A stretch of 64,000 bases of DNA from Mycolicibacterium rhodesiae (GCF_002086695.1 NZ_MVIH01000001.1:770754-834753); one strand, 5' to 3'. Counted from the stretch's first letter, positions 8,227-17,645 are shown. The notes: generated by a model from the sequence alone, not told the origin. Translations and numbers: made by a program.

Positions 8227-9082
8227 ACGTATCGCACTGCTTGGGATCGCCGGTCTGATAGCCGGTGGTGAACCACTTCTGCCGTTCGGCCGACGAACCG
8301 TGGGTCCACTGTTCGGGATTGACCCGCCCGGTGGCCTGCTTCTGGATCCGGTCGTCACCGACCGATGCCGCGGCCGACAGCGCGTCGGCAATGTCCTTAT
8401 CGGTCAACGGTTCCAGATAGGTGACGTCGGTGCCGGGCTGCTTGGTGATGGCCGCGTAGTGCGCCCACACGCCGGCGTAGCAATCGGCCTGCAGCTCGGT
8501 GCGCACACTGCCGCCGGTGGCGCCCTGCGCCCCCTGCTGGGCGCGGCCGAGCACGCCGAGTAGATCCTGAACGTGGTGGCCGTACTCGTGGGCCACCACG
8601 TACTCCTGCGCCAACGGTCCACCGCTGGAACCGAATTGGGTCTTCAGAACGTCGAAGAAGTCGGTGTCGAAGTACGCGGTCTTGTCCACCGGGCAGTAGA
8701 ACGGCCCGACATCACTGGTCGCCGGTCCGCACCCGGTCTGCACTTGATTCTTGAACAGCATCATCCTGGGCCGGGTGTAGCCCTTGAGCAGGTCGCTCCA
8801 CACGCCGTCGACCGAGTTGCCGGTGGCCACCACGCGGCATTCGACGTAGGAGTTGGCGTCGGCGCCCGTCTTGCACTTGCTCAAGTCGTAGCCCGACTGC
8901 TCGGCGCCGGGCGGCAGGGTCTGCTGCGGAGTGGTCACCTGGCTTGGGTCGATACCGAGGAACACCGCGAGCAGCACCACCACCAGGCCGCCGAGGCCAC
9001 CGCCGATCGCGATGCCCCGACCGCCGCCACCACCGGTCGAGGTGGTGCTGGTGTCGATCTGCATTCCCTCGTTAAAGGTCAT
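8204..9082 (-). CDS. Neutral zinc metallopeptidase, YpfJ/Rv2575-like membrane protein
   Basis: This 292-residue protein has a cytoplasmic Gly-rich N-terminus, one transmembrane helix (about residues 25-45, LGGLVVVLLAVFLG) and an extracytoplasmic PF04228 domain. The zinc motif HEYGHH spans residues 165-170 and the downstream ELQADCYAGVWA provides the third ligand region. Paired cysteines (CKTG, CRVV, CGP, YCP) suggest disulfides outside the membrane. ATG 9082 is preferred over GTG 9088 because GAGGAG sits 5 bases upstream of it. The substrate is unknown. Confidence 0.9.
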   Translation of the reverse strand: MTFNEGMQIDTSTTSTGGGGGRGIAIGGGLGGLVVVLLAVFLGIDPSQVTTPQQTLPPGAEQSGYDLSKCKTGADANSYVECRVVATGNSVDGVWSDLLKGYTRPRMMLFKNQVQTGCGPATSDVGPFYCPVDKTAYFDTDFFDVLKTQFGSSGGPLAQEYVVAHEYGHHVQDLLGVLGRAQQGAQGATGGSVRTELQADCYAGVWAHYAAITKQPGTDVTYLEPLTDKDIADALSAAASVGDDRIQKQATGRVNPEQWTHGSSAERQKWFTTGYQTGDPKQCDTFKAADLG

Positions 9083-9154
9083 CAGCACTCCTCGAGATCG
9101 GTACTTGAGGTGCGGTTACCCACCGCGTTCACCTTGCCACACTACGATTTCGTC

Positions 9155-10633
9155 GTGACCGTCGTCGCGGATCCGTCGACCGTGGCCTACACCACCCTCG
9201 GTGCGTTGCGGGGCACCACCGAAAGTGGTGTGCGGGTTTGGCGCGGCATTCCCTATGCCGAACAACCCATCGGGGAGCGTCGTTTTCGTGCTCCGGCCCC
9301 CGTGCAACCATGGGCCGGGGTCCGCGACGCCGTCGAGCACGGACCCGTGCCGCCGCAGGGCCGCTCGTTCGTCGGCGGTGGCCGCGACGACCCGAAGATC
9401 CGCGACGAAGCCTGCCTGACCCTGACGATCTGGGCGCCGGCCACCGATACCCCGTTGCCCGTCATGGTCTGGATCCCGGGCGGCGCCTTCGTCTACGGCG
9501 CGGGACAACTGCAGCTCTACAACGGGTCCCGGCTGGCCGCCAACGGGGACGTGGTGGTGGTCAACGTGACCTATCGGCTCGGCGTGTTCGGGGGTTTCGA
9601 ACTCGGCGACCTCGGTGCCGGATTCGCCGACAACCTGTGCCTGCGCGACCAGATCGCGGCGCTGCGCTGGGTGCAGGACAACATCGCCGCCTTCGGCGGA
9701 GACCCTCAGCGCGTCACGATCTTCGGCGAGTCGGCCGGCGCGACCTCGGTGCTGGCCCTGCTGGCCAGCCCGGCGGGCGAGGGGTTGTTCGCCCGTGCGA
9801 TCGCCCAGAGCCCGGCGTTGCCGCTCATCGCCGACCGGGCGACCCGGGCCAAGCGCGCCCACGACTTCGTCGACCTCGTCGGCGCCGATCCCGCCGCGTT
9901 CCCGGTGCTGCCGCAGCGGGTGCTGCGCCGGGCCGCGGGGGAGATGCAGCGCCGCAGCGCCGAGGCCACCCCGACGCTGGCCTACGGCCTCACCTACGGC
10001 GTGGACCTGTTGCCCAGGCATCCGATCGACGCGGCGCGGGCCGGTGAGGTCAATCCGGTGCCGCTGATCGTGGGGACCAACAGCCACGAGGCGTCGATGT
10101 TCGCGTGGTCCAAACCGCCCATGCTGCCGACCACTGCCGACGGGATCGACGCCTACTTCGACAGGGTCGCGCCGGACGCCCGGAACCGCGTGCTGGCCGG
10201 TTATCCGGACTATCCGCGGCGGCGGGCACAGATCGCGGTGGGGTCCGACGTCATGTTCGGCGCCCCGACGTGGGCCTTTGCCGACGCCTACAGCCCGCAC
10301 GCCACCACCCACGTGTACCGGTTCGACCACACCACGTGGACGCTGCGGATGCTGGGCCTCGGCGCCACCCACGGCAGTGAGATCGTGCACATCCAGCACA
10401 GCTACGGGTCATATCTGGGCCGCAAGATCCATCCGCTCGGCCGTCGCGTGCAGCCCGCGGTGGGTCGCCGGATGCAGCGCACCTGGCTGAACTTCGCCAC
10501 CCATGGCGAACTGGAAGATTGGCCACGGTACGACCCCACGCGACGGGCCACCCGCGTCATCCGCTCCAGCAGGGACGTCTCGGTCGACGACCCCGACGCG
10601 CTGCGCAGACAGGCGTGGGCCGGGTTGTACTAG
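9155..10633 (+). CDS. Type B carboxylesterase
   Basis: This 492-residue alpha/beta hydrolase has the carboxylesterase type-B nucleophile elbow GESAGATSV (Ser193), the oxyanion-hole segment VWIPGGAFVYGAG and the early GIPYAEQPIGERRF signature. The acidic residue is probably in GTNSHEASMF and the base in GATHGSEI. It hydrolyses carboxylic esters; no signal peptide is seen, so it is likely cytoplasmic. GTG 9155 (VTVVADPST) is the closest sensible start; extension further upstream would run antisense through the metallopeptidase. It ends in a CTAG shared with the convergent SRPBCC gene. Confidence 0.9.
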   Translation: MTVVADPSTVAYTTLGALRGTTESGVRVWRGIPYAEQPIGERRFRAPAPVQPWAGVRDAVEHGPVPPQGRSFVGGGRDDPKIRDEACLTLTIWAPATDTPLPVMVWIPGGAFVYGAGQLQLYNGSRLAANGDVVVVNVTYRLGVFGGFELGDLGAGFADNLCLRDQIAALRWVQDNIAAFGGDPQRVTIFGESAGATSVLALLASPAGEGLFARAIAQSPALPLIADRATRAKRAHDFVDLVGADPAAFPVLPQRVLRRAAGEMQRRSAEATPTLAYGLTYGVDLLPRHPIDAARAGEVNPVPLIVGTNSHEASMFAWSKPPMLPTTADGIDAYFDRVAPDARNRVLAGYPDYPRRRAQIAVGSDVMFGAPTWAFADAYSPHATTHVYRFDHTTWTLRMLGLGATHGSEIVHIQHSYGSYLGRKIHPLGRRVQPAVGRRMQRTWLNFATHGELEDWPRYDPTRRATRVIRSSRDVSVDDPDALRRQAWAGLY

Positions 10634-11127
10634 CGGAACCGCTTGTCGGTGTAGCGGCGCAGATTGGCCAGGAACCACCGGAACGACAGATTCATCAGCG
10701 GCCCGCCGACGATCAGTCCGAACCGGGCAGGCCCGTTCGCCTTCTGCGCCACGGTCCACGTCAGGCGGCAGCCGCCCGGCGTCTCGTCCACGCGGTACTC
10801 CTCGGCGAAGGCGGCCACCGCCTTGTTCGAGCAGGTGTTGAACCGAAATGCCAGGTAGCTGTAGGGCTCCCAGGCCAGGAACTCCTCGTCGCCCACCAGC
10901 CCGCCGAGCATGTTCACCGTGCGGGTGGTGCCGATGCCGTACGGCTTGGGGCTGGTCCAGGTGACCCCGGTGATGACCTTGGCCCACTGCGGCCAGGACT
11001 CGGCGTCGGAGAGGACCTCGAACAGTTGCTCGGGTGTGATGGCGAGGTCCACGCTGTTGGAGAAGCGGAACTTCGCGTCGCGAATGAACGTCAGATCGAC
11101 GCGCTCGCAGGGATACATCGTGGTCAT
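10630..11127 (-). CDS. SRPBCC (polyketide cyclase/START-like) family protein
   Basis: This 165-residue protein has the SRPBCC pattern: early strand FSNSVDLAITPEQLFEVLSDAESWPQWAKVI, then a beta-sheet core and a C-terminal helix (LMNLSFRWFLANLRRYTD). Such proteins bind hydrophobic ligands in a deep pocket. ATG 11127 follows GGAGG by 8 bases. The stop shares CTAG with the convergent carboxylesterase. Position next to the metallopeptidase resembles Rv2574 in M. tuberculosis, but I cannot confirm orthology. Confidence 0.8.
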   Translation of the reverse strand: MTTMYPCERVDLTFIRDAKFRFSNSVDLAITPEQLFEVLSDAESWPQWAKVITGVTWTSPKPYGIGTTRTVNMLGGLVGDEEFLAWEPYSYLAFRFNTCSNKAVAAFAEEYRVDETPGGCRLTWTVAQKANGPARFGLIVGGPLMNLSFRWFLANLRRYTDKRFR

Positions 11128-11242
11128 CGGGGCTACCTCCGGGGGAGACCATACATCGAGGTGACGTATGTCCGGTCGGGCCCACCTCATAGACTGAACC
11201 CTCGTTTTCTTTTCCATCCGTTTCTCGATTTCAGGAGTTTCA

Positions 11243-13021
11243 GTGCTGCGCAGTCACGCCGCCGGTTCGTTGCGGGCCTCCGACGCCGGACAGACGGTCA
11301 CGCTGGCGGGCTGGGTGTCCACCCGGCGCGACCACGGCGGCGTCATCTTCATCGATCTGCGCGACTCGTCCGGCGTTGCTCAGGTGGTGTTCCACGATGC
11401 CGACGTGCTGGCGCAGGCGCACCGGTTGCGCGCCGAGTTCTGTGTCGCCGTCGAGGGCGTGGTCGGTATCCGCCCCGAGGGCAACGCCAACGCCGAAATC
11501 CCCACCGGCGAGATCGAAGTCAACGCGACGGCCCTGACGGTGCTGGGCGAGAGCGCCCCGTTGCCGTTCCAACTCGACGAGCAGGCCGGGGAGGAAGCCC
11601 GGCTCAAATACCGCTATCTCGACATGCGCAGGCACGGTGGTCCCGGTGACGCAATCCGGTTGCGCTCCAAGGTGAATGCGGCCGCGCGCTCGGTGCTGGC
11701 CGCCCACGACTTCATCGAGATCGAGACCCCGACGCTGACCCGGTCGACTCCCGAGGGGGCGCGCGACTTCCTGGTGCCTGCCCGGCTGCAGCCCGGTTCG
11801 TTCTACGCGCTCCCGCAGAGCCCCCAGCTGTTCAAGCAGCTGCTGATGGTCGCGGGCATGGAGCGCTACTACCAGATCGCACGGTGCTACCGCGACGAGG
11901 ATTTCCGCGCCGATCGCCAGCCGGAGTTCACCCAGCTCGACATGGAGATGAGCTTCGTGGACGCCGACGACGTCATCGCGGTCTCCGAAGAAGTGCTGAG
12001 GGTCGTGTGGTCCACGATCGGCTACGACCTCCCGACGCCGATCCCGCGGATGTGTTACGACGAGGCGATGGGCCGATTCGGTACCGACAAGCCCGATCTG
12101 CGGTTCGCCGTCGAACTCGTCGAGTGCACCGAGTACTTCAAGGACACGCCGTTCCGGGTGTTCCAGGCGCCCTACGTCGGTGCCGTGGTCATGGCCGGCG
12201 GTGCGTCGCAGCCGCGCCGCACGCTCGACGGCTGGCAAGAGTTCGCCAAGCAGCGCGGTCACAAGGGCTTGGCGTACGTCCTGGTCGGTGAGGACGGCGA
12301 GCTGAGCGGCCCGGTCGCCAAGAACCTGTCCGACACCGAACGCGCGGGGTTGGCCGCCCACGTCGGTGCCGCACCGGGCGACTGCGTGTTCTTTGCGGCC
12401 GGGACCCCCAAGGGCGCCCGTTCCCTGCTCGGGGCGACGCGCATCGAGATCGCCAAACGGTTGGACCTCATCGACCCCGACGCGTGGGCCTTCACCTGGA
12501 TCGTCAAGTGGCCGTTGTTCGAACCGGCCGACGACGCCACCGCAGCCGGCGACGTTGCGGTGGGGTCGGGCAACTGGACCGCGGTGCACCACGCGTTCAC
12601 CGCGCCGATGCCGGAGTCGGAGGCGACCTTCGACACCGATCCAGGTTCAGCGCTGGCCAACGCCTACGACATCGTCTGCAACGGCAACGAGATCGGCGGC
12701 GGGTCGATCCGTATCCATCGGCGCGACGTGCAGGAGCGGGTGTTCGCGATGATGGGCATCGATCACGACGAAGCCCGCGAGAAGTTCGGATTCCTCTTGG
12801 ACGCCTTTACCTTTGGCGCACCGCCGCACGGTGGAATCGCGTTCGGCTGGGATCGCATCGTGGCGCTGCTGGCTGGGGTCGATTCGATTCGGGAGGTGAT
12901 CGCGTTCCCGAAGTCCGGCGGTGGCGTCGACCCGCTGACCGATGCGCCTGCGCCGATCACCGCGCAACAGCGCAAGGAATCCGGAATAGATTTCAAACCC
13001 GAGAAGCTGGACAAGCCATGA
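11243..13021 (+). CDS. aspS: Aspartate-tRNA ligase (probably non-discriminating)
   Basis: This encodes 592 residues, the normal size for a bacterial AspRS. An N-terminal OB-fold anticodon domain ([24 protein letters not shown]) precedes the class II catalytic core with motif 2 ([19 protein letters not shown]) and motif 3 ([14 protein letters not shown]), plus the bacterial insertion domain. It charges tRNA-Asp and, since mycobacteria use GatCAB to make Asn-tRNA, probably tRNA-Asn also. GTG 11243 follows CAGGAG by 5 bases. The stop overlaps the next gene's ATG by 4 bases. Confidence 0.98.
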   Translation: MLRSHAAGSLRASDAGQTVTLAGWVSTRRDHGGVIFIDLRDSSGVAQVVFHDADVLAQAHRLRAEFCVAVEGVVGIRPEGNANAEIPTGEIEVNATALTVLGESAPLPFQLDEQAGEEARLKYRYLDMRRHGGPGDAIRLRSKVNAAARSVLAAHDFIEIETPTLTRSTPEGARDFLVPARLQPGSFYALPQSPQLFKQLLMVAGMERYYQIARCYRDEDFRADRQPEFTQLDMEMSFVDADDVIAVSEEVLRVVWSTIGYDLPTPIPRMCYDEAMGRFGTDKPDLRFAVELVECTEYFKDTPFRVFQAPYVGAVVMAGGASQPRRTLDGWQEFAKQRGHKGLAYVLVGEDGELSGPVAKNLSDTERAGLAAHVGAAPGDCVFFAAGTPKGARSLLGATRIEIAKRLDLIDPDAWAFTWIVKWPLFEPADDATAAGDVAVGSGNWTAVHHAFTAPMPESEATFDTDPGSALANAYDIVCNGNEIGGGSIRIHRRDVQERVFAMMGIDHDEAREKFGFLLDAFTFGAPPHGGIAFGWDRIVALLAGVDSIREVIAFPKSGGGVDPLTDAPAPITAQQRKESGIDFKPEKLDKP

Positions 13022-13449
13022 CCGATACACCTGATGCCGCATACATGAACGAATTCAACAAGGGCATCGTCGAAGAGTTCCGGTCCAACGCCGGAGTCGT
13101 CGGCGGACCGTTCGAAGGCCGCCCGCTGCTGCTCCTGCACACCACCGGCGCGACGTCCGGCCAGCCGCGGCTGGCGCCGCTGGCTTATTTCACAGTTGAC
13201 GGCAAGCTCATCATCATCGGCTCGAAGGCCGGCGCCGACACCAACCCGGACTGGGTGCACAACCTGCGGGCCAACCCGCGGGCGCACATCGAGGTCGGCA
13301 CCGACGCCTACGACGTGACTGTTCGCGAGCTACCGCTCGAGGAACGCAACGAGCTGTACCCGAAGATCGTTGCGGAAGCGCCCGGATTCGGGGAATACCA
13401 GTCCAAGACCAGCCGGGTCATCCCACTGTTCGAGCTCACCCGCGCCTGA
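13018..13449 (+). CDS. Nitroreductase/deazaflavin (F420)-dependent oxidoreductase family protein
   Basis: This 143-residue protein has the family pattern [53 protein letters not shown] and a C-terminal [17 protein letters not shown]. That matches the mycobacterial Ddn-like split-barrel enzymes, many of which use cofactor F420. Its physiological substrate is unknown. ATG 13018 overlaps the aspS stop (ATGA), so it is translated together with aspS, although there is no obvious functional link. Confidence 0.88.
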   Translation: MTDTPDAAYMNEFNKGIVEEFRSNAGVVGGPFEGRPLLLLHTTGATSGQPRLAPLAYFTVDGKLIIIGSKAGADTNPDWVHNLRANPRAHIEVGTDAYDVTVRELPLEERNELYPKIVAEAPGFGEYQSKTSRVIPLFELTRA

Positions 13450-13460
13450 CGGCGCGATCG

Positions 13461-13497
13461 GGCGCGATTTCCGGTGCTGCACGCCGAAAGTCGCGCC
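13461..13497. terminator. Strong hairpin downstream of the aspS operon
   Basis: GGCGCGATTTCCGG (13461-13474) pairs with CCGAAAGTCGCGCC (13484-13497) across a 9-base loop. That is 14 positions with one mismatch and one G-T wobble. No T-run follows. It is a candidate U-tract-less terminator or mRNA-stabilising hairpin, 11 bases after the aspS operon stop. Confidence 0.6.
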
Positions 13498-13593
13498 GGA
13501 TCGCCTGAGGACACTGCGAGTTCCGGCCAGAAGGTGTCGGCCCAGCACACCAAGGGTCGCGATCAATCGCGGCACGGACAGAGGAGGGCTGAA

Positions 13594-14025
13594 GTGGGAC
13601 CGGATCCGCAGGAGCGGCAGCAGCGGCAGGCCGAAACAGAAGCGGCCGAGGAAGCAGCCGCCCATAGCAATTGGACGTATCCATGGCCTCCGGCCGGCGA
13701 TGATTCGTCGCCGCCGGTGCAGGGTGGCGATAACCCCCGCGCGCCCCGCGATGGCGGCGCCGGGAACCCGAGCGCTTCGCCGAATCAGGAGTCCCGTGCC
13801 GCTGAACCGGGTCGACCGGAAGGCGAGGTTTCCACGCACCTGTCGAAGCGCTGCGGCAAACAGACAGCGTGGAAGGGTGTCGCGGCGTCGACCGCGGTCG
13901 TCGTATTGCTGGCACTGCTGTGGAAACGGCGTCGTCGATCCGCTGCGGATCGACGGACATGGTCGGCGAGCCCGCCATACGCATCGAACCCGGGTATCAG
14001 CAGTCAGCGGGTCCTTCGCGGGTAA
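13594..14025 (+). CDS. Hypothetical single-pass membrane protein
   Basis: GTG 13594 is preceded by GAGGAGG at good spacing and opens 143 residues. The first ~90 are hydrophilic and rich in Pro, Gly, Gln and acidic residues. One transmembrane helix (GVAASTAVVVLLALLW, about 93-108) is followed by KRRRR, so the N-terminus would be outside if the positive-inside rule holds. No family recognised. The last 29 bases overlap the convergent DUF302 gene, and the frame has only the ribosome-binding site and membrane pattern in its favour. Confidence 0.5.
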   Translation: MGPDPQERQQRQAETEAAEEAAAHSNWTYPWPPAGDDSSPPVQGGDNPRAPRDGGAGNPSASPNQESRAAEPGRPEGEVSTHLSKRCGKQTAWKGVAASTAVVVLLALLWKRRRRSAADRRTWSASPPYASNPGISSQRVLRG

Positions 14026-14503
14026 CCTTCGCGGCCAAGTCCGCCAATTTTGTGTCGAGTGCCTCGGCTGCCTCGAGCAGCTCCGGGTTCGGCTCCACGA
14101 CCATCAGCGACGACGGCTTCACGTAGGTCAGGCTGCTGCCGCCGTCTTCGTCGAGGACCAACAACTCGACCGGGGCGAACAGGCCCGCGGTCACGTCATG
14201 GCGAATCATCGTGATCGCGATCAGCGGGTTGCCGAGGATCACCCGCAACACCTTGCGCCCGATGCCTGCTTTGGTGATCCAGGCACCGTGGTCGAGCAGT
14301 GCGAACAACATGAATCCGCTTGGCCCGACGTACTTTTCGACTCGGGCCTGATATGACTGCCAGTCATCGCTGGTGGTCCCGATCTCACCGATCGGCACCG
14401 GCTGCTCGCCGATGTCGGCGAGCAGCGCGGCAACCAGGTCGGGATAGCTCTTGGTGCTGTCGTATCGCACCCGAACCCCGCCGAAGCGGGTCTCGGTCGC
14501 CAC
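13997..14503 (-). CDS. DUF302 family protein
   Basis: This 168-residue protein has the DUF302 pattern: VRYDSTKSYPDLVAALLADI near the N-terminus, GFMLFALLDHGAWITKAG, then VILGNPLIAITMIRHDVTAGLFAPVELLVLDED. The function of the domain is unknown; a ligand-binding fold is likely. GTG 14503 begins one base after the thiolase stop, so translation is probably coupled to it. Confidence 0.8.
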   Translation of the reverse strand: MATETRFGGVRVRYDSTKSYPDLVAALLADIGEQPVPIGEIGTTSDDWQSYQARVEKYVGPSGFMLFALLDHGAWITKAGIGRKVLRVILGNPLIAITMIRHDVTAGLFAPVELLVLDEDGGSSLTYVKPSSLMVVEPNPELLEAAEALDTKLADLAAKVTREGPADC

Positions 14504-14504
14504 G

Positions 14505-15689
14505 TCAGAGTCGCTCGATGATCGTGGCGTTGGCCATACCGCCGCCCTCGCACATGGTCTGCAGGCCGTAGCGCCCACCCCGCTGCTCCAGAGCATTGAC
14601 GAGCGTCGTCATGATCCGCGCGCCGCTGGCGCCCAGCGGGTGGCCGATCGCGATCGCGCCGCCGTTGACGTTGGTCTTCAGCAGGTCGGCTCCGGTATCG
14701 CGGGCCCAGCTCAACACCACCGGGGCGAACGCCTCGTTCACCTCGAAGAGGTCGATATCGGCCAACGTCAGACCCGCGCGCGCCAGCACTTTCTCCGTCG
14801 CGGGGATGACGCCGGTCAGCATGTACAGCGGATCCGAGCCCACCACGGTGGTGGTGTGGGTGCGCGCCAGCGGTTTCCAGCCGTGCCGGCGGGCGACCTC
14901 CGACGTGGTGATCAACACCGCGGCACTGCCGTCGGACAGCGGTGAGGAGTTGCCCGGCGTGATCTCCCAGTTGATCTGCGGGAAGCGCGCGGCATACGCC
15001 TCGTTGTAGAACGCCGGCTTCAATCCGGCCAGCGTCTCCACCGTCGTTCCGGGACGGATGATCTCGTCGGTCTGCAGGCCCGCGATCGGCGCCAGCTCGT
15101 TGTCGAACAACCCGTCCTTGGTGGCTTGCGCGGCCTTCTCGTGGCTGGCGGCCGAGAACTCGTCGAGCTCGGTGCGTGACAACCCCCAACGTGCGGCGAT
15201 CAGCTCCGCGCTGATGCCCTGCGGCACCAGTCCGTCCGAATAGCGTTCGGCGAACCGGGTGCCGAACGGATCGCTGCCCGGTAGCACCGACGAACCCATC
15301 GGTACCCGGCTCATCGACTCCACGCCGCCGGCGATCACCACGTCGTAGGCACCTGCGATGACGCCCTGCGCGGCGAACGAGATCGCCTGCTGGCTCGAAC
15401 CGCACTGCCTGTCGACGGTCGTCCCGGGCACCGACTCCGGAAAGCCCGCACCCAGCAGCGCGTTTCGCGCGATATTGACCGCCTGGTCGCCGGCCTGCGT
15501 CACCGCGCCCGCGATGACGTCGTCGATCTCTGCGGGGTCGACACCGGTTCGTGCGACCAGCTCGGAGAGGCTGTGCGCCAGCAGATCGGCGGGAAGCACG
15601 CCGTGCAACGCGCCGCCGGGCTTGCCCTTGCCGATCGGCGTGCGGACCGCCCCCACGATGACGGCGTCCCGCCCTGAGTAACCGGCCAT
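14505..15689 (-). CDS. Acetyl-CoA acetyltransferase (thiolase)
   Basis: This 394-residue thiolase has the nucleophilic Cys96 in DRQCGSSQQA, the NEAFAPV motif, the GGAIAIGHPLGASGARI signature and the C-terminal catalytic Cys in CEGGGMANA. It catalyses reversible thiolytic cleavage or Claisen condensation of acyl-CoAs. An AGGAGG sequence precedes ATG 15689. It is divergent from an HxlR regulator, with a repeat-rich promoter between them, and is followed by a coupled DUF302 gene. Chain-length specificity cannot be read. Confidence 0.93.
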   Translation of the reverse strand: MAGYSGRDAVIVGAVRTPIGKGKPGGALHGVLPADLLAHSLSELVARTGVDPAEIDDVIAGAVTQAGDQAVNIARNALLGAGFPESVPGTTVDRQCGSSQQAISFAAQGVIAGAYDVVIAGGVESMSRVPMGSSVLPGSDPFGTRFAERYSDGLVPQGISAELIAARWGLSRTELDEFSAASHEKAAQATKDGLFDNELAPIAGLQTDEIIRPGTTVETLAGLKPAFYNEAYAARFPQINWEITPGNSSPLSDGSAAVLITTSEVARRHGWKPLARTHTTTVVGSDPLYMLTGVIPATEKVLARAGLTLADIDLFEVNEAFAPVVLSWARDTGADLLKTNVNGGAIAIGHPLGASGARIMTTLVNALEQRGGRYGLQTMCEGGGMANATIIERL

Positions 15690-15724
15690 GTTGTCCTCCT
15701 GAACTCCTCGCTGAGTACTGCTCT

Positions 15725-15753
15725 CTATACCCAGCTATAACACCTAGGTATAG
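15725..15753. promoter_or_regulatory. Operator-like repeat cluster in divergent thiolase/HxlR promoter
   Basis: CTATACC at 15725-15731 is the exact inverse of GGTATAG at 15747-15753. A third related half-site, CTATAAC, lies between them at 15735-15741. The cluster is between the divergent thiolase and HxlR genes and is a good candidate HxlR binding site. Confidence 0.6.
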
Positions 15754-15783
15754 TGAAAACAACTCAGAAATGGAGTGACTTAC

Positions 15784-16275
15784 GTGACACTGCTGCAGGG
15801 ACCCCTTGCCGACCGCGACACCTGGTCGGCGGTCGGCAAATGCCCGATCGAAAAGACCATGGCGGTCATCGGAACCAAGTCGGCGATGCTGATCCTCCGG
15901 GAGGCCTACTACGGCACCACCCGATTCGACGACTTCGCGCGGCGGGTGGGCATCACCAAGGCCGCCACGTCGGCGCGGCTCGCCGAACTCGTCGACGCCG
16001 GCCTGCTGACCAGGCGGCCATACCGCGAGCCGGGGCAGCGGGTGCGCGACGAGTACGTGCTCACCGAGTCGGGCACCGAGCTCATGCCGGTGGTGTGGGC
16101 GATGTTCGAGTGGGGGCGGCGCCATCTCGCCCAAGACACCCGACTGCGGCTGACGCACCTCGACTGCGGCGCGGACGCGACCGTCGAAATCCGTTGCGCA
16201 CAGGGGCATCTCGTGCCTCCTGAGGAACTGGGCGTGGAGCTCAAGCAGAAAGGCGCCGCGCCTACGCAGCGGTGA
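15784..16275 (+). CDS. HxlR/MarR-like winged-helix transcriptional regulator
   Basis: This 163-residue protein has the HxlR pattern: an N-terminal Cys (VGKCPIEKTMAVIG) and winged helix RFDDFARRVGITKAATSARLAELVDAGLLTRRPYREPGQRVRDEYVLTESG. GTG 15784 is preferred because GGAG lies 8 bases upstream; GTG 15775 is the alternative. It probably regulates the divergent thiolase-DUF302 genes and itself through the CTATACC/GGTATAG repeats. HxlR proteins often sense electrophiles or thiol stress through the conserved cysteine. Confidence 0.9.
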   Translation: MTLLQGPLADRDTWSAVGKCPIEKTMAVIGTKSAMLILREAYYGTTRFDDFARRVGITKAATSARLAELVDAGLLTRRPYREPGQRVRDEYVLTESGTELMPVVWAMFEWGRRHLAQDTRLRLTHLDCGADATVEIRCAQGHLVPPEELGVELKQKGAAPTQR

Positions 16276-16292
16276 GACCGCTCCCGCCTACG

Positions 16293-17633
16293 ATGGCCGG
16301 TGTGGACTCCACGCTGGCGTACATCGATCAAGGATCCTTCCTCGGACTGCGGGCGCTCGGTCGCGGACCGCTGGCCCAGTACGCCTGGATCTATGAGCAC
16401 CCGGTCGACTTCGACGGGCTGCGGCGCTTCCACCACAACCTGGGCCGCGGCCTGTTGGGACGGCGGATCGAACGCTCGCCGCTGCCGTTCGGCCGCGACC
16501 ACTGGGTCGCGTGGACCGGTCCGGCCGACATCGACGTCGCGGCGGCCGCCCGCCCACGTGCCGAGGCGCTGGACTGGCTCGACGAGCAGATTCGCGTCCC
16601 GATCGATCCCGAGGACGGTCCGTCCTGGCGGCTGGCCGTGCAGCCGTTCACCGAGGGTGGGGCAGTCATCACGCTGATCGCCTCACATTCGATCTGCGAC
16701 GGGCTGGCGATCACCCTGGCCATCAACCAGGCGGCCCGCGGCGAGACCTGGGACCTCGGCTACCCCCAGCCCCACGCCCGTACCCGCGGGCAGGCACTGC
16801 GCGAAGACGCCGCGGGGCTGGTGCGTGCGGTGCCCGACTTCGCCAAGGCGATCGGTGCCGCGGTGAAGCTGGCCCGCAACAACCGTGATGAACTGACCTC
16901 GTCGGCCGGACGGTCAGCGCCTGCGCCGGCCAAGATCGACGAAAGCCGCCTTGTCACCGTGCCTGCGCTGGTCGCCTACATCGACGAGAATCAGTGGCAA
17001 GAGCGTATGGAAAGCCTTGGTGGAACCAGCAATTCGTTGTTCGCCGGAATCGCCGCGAAGCTGGGCCAGGAGCAGGGTCGGGTCGACGACACCGGTCGGG
17101 TCCGGCTGCAGTTCCCGGTCAGCGAACGTACCGAGGGTGACACCCGGGCCAACGCGCTGACCGGGATGACGGTGAGCATCGATCCCGCCAACGTCACGCA
17201 GACGCTGCGTGATGTGCGTGCCGAACTGAAGAAGAACCTGGCCGCGCTGTCGGAGAGCCGCTTCGAGCTGCTGGGTCCGGTGGCACTGGCACCGCTGATC
17301 CCGCCCGGACTGGCGCGCCGACTGGAGGGGATGGCGCTCGGAGCCGGCGCGCCGATCGGCTGTTCCAACCTCGGCAAGCTGGACCCGGCGGTGAACCGGC
17401 CCGACGGCACCGACGCCGACCACATCGTCGTGCGTCAGCTGGAGTCGCGGATCACCGCGGACATCCTCGACCGGCTCGGCGGCACGTTGTTCCTGGCGTC
17501 GGGTCAGGTCAACGGTGAGGTGTCGCTCTCGGTTTCGGCGTGGCGTCCCGGTGGCCCGAACAGCAAAGACCTGTTGAAGGCCTCGGTAGGTAAGGTGCTC
17601 GGCGAATTCGGGCTCTCTGCCACCATCGAGTAA
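16293..17633 (+). CDS. Condensation/PapA-like acyltransferase
   Basis: This ~446-residue protein resembles the CoA-dependent acyltransferase/condensation superfamily: SHSICDG is a variant of HHxxxDG (first His replaced by Ser, second retained), and a C-terminal DFGWG-like segment is not evident. The middle contains FAGIAAKLGQE and RLQFPVSERTEGDTRANALTGM, typical of PapA/WS-DGAT-like proteins. It probably transfers acyl groups in cell-envelope lipid assembly; the following MmpS and MmpL genes support this. Start is uncertain: ATG 16293, GTG 16272 (overlapping the HxlR stop) or GTG 16302. Confidence 0.72.
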   Translation: MAGVDSTLAYIDQGSFLGLRALGRGPLAQYAWIYEHPVDFDGLRRFHHNLGRGLLGRRIERSPLPFGRDHWVAWTGPADIDVAAAARPRAEALDWLDEQIRVPIDPEDGPSWRLAVQPFTEGGAVITLIASHSICDGLAITLAINQAARGETWDLGYPQPHARTRGQALREDAAGLVRAVPDFAKAIGAAVKLARNNRDELTSSAGRSAPAPAKIDESRLVTVPALVAYIDENQWQERMESLGGTSNSLFAGIAAKLGQEQGRVDDTGRVRLQFPVSERTEGDTRANALTGMTVSIDPANVTQTLRDVRAELKKNLAALSESRFELLGPVALAPLIPPGLARRLEGMALGAGAPIGCSNLGKLDPAVNRPDGTDADHIVVRQLESRITADILDRLGGTLFLASGQVNGEVSLSVSAWRPGGPNSKDLLKASVGKVLGEFGLSATIE

Positions 17634-17645
17634 CCGCATCGGTTG

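Noticed and set aside
8573..9154. N-terminal extension of the carboxylesterase
   Set aside because: It runs antisense through the metallopeptidase gene; the family N-terminus begins near GTG 9155.
11128..11242. T-box or other riboswitch upstream of aspS
   Set aside because: The leader is short, and no specifier/antiterminator pattern is visible; mycobacterial T-boxes are not expected here.
14239..16209. 656-codon minus-strand frame across thiolase and HxlR
   Set aside because: It crosses two genes out of frame; composition is Arg-rich shadow translation.
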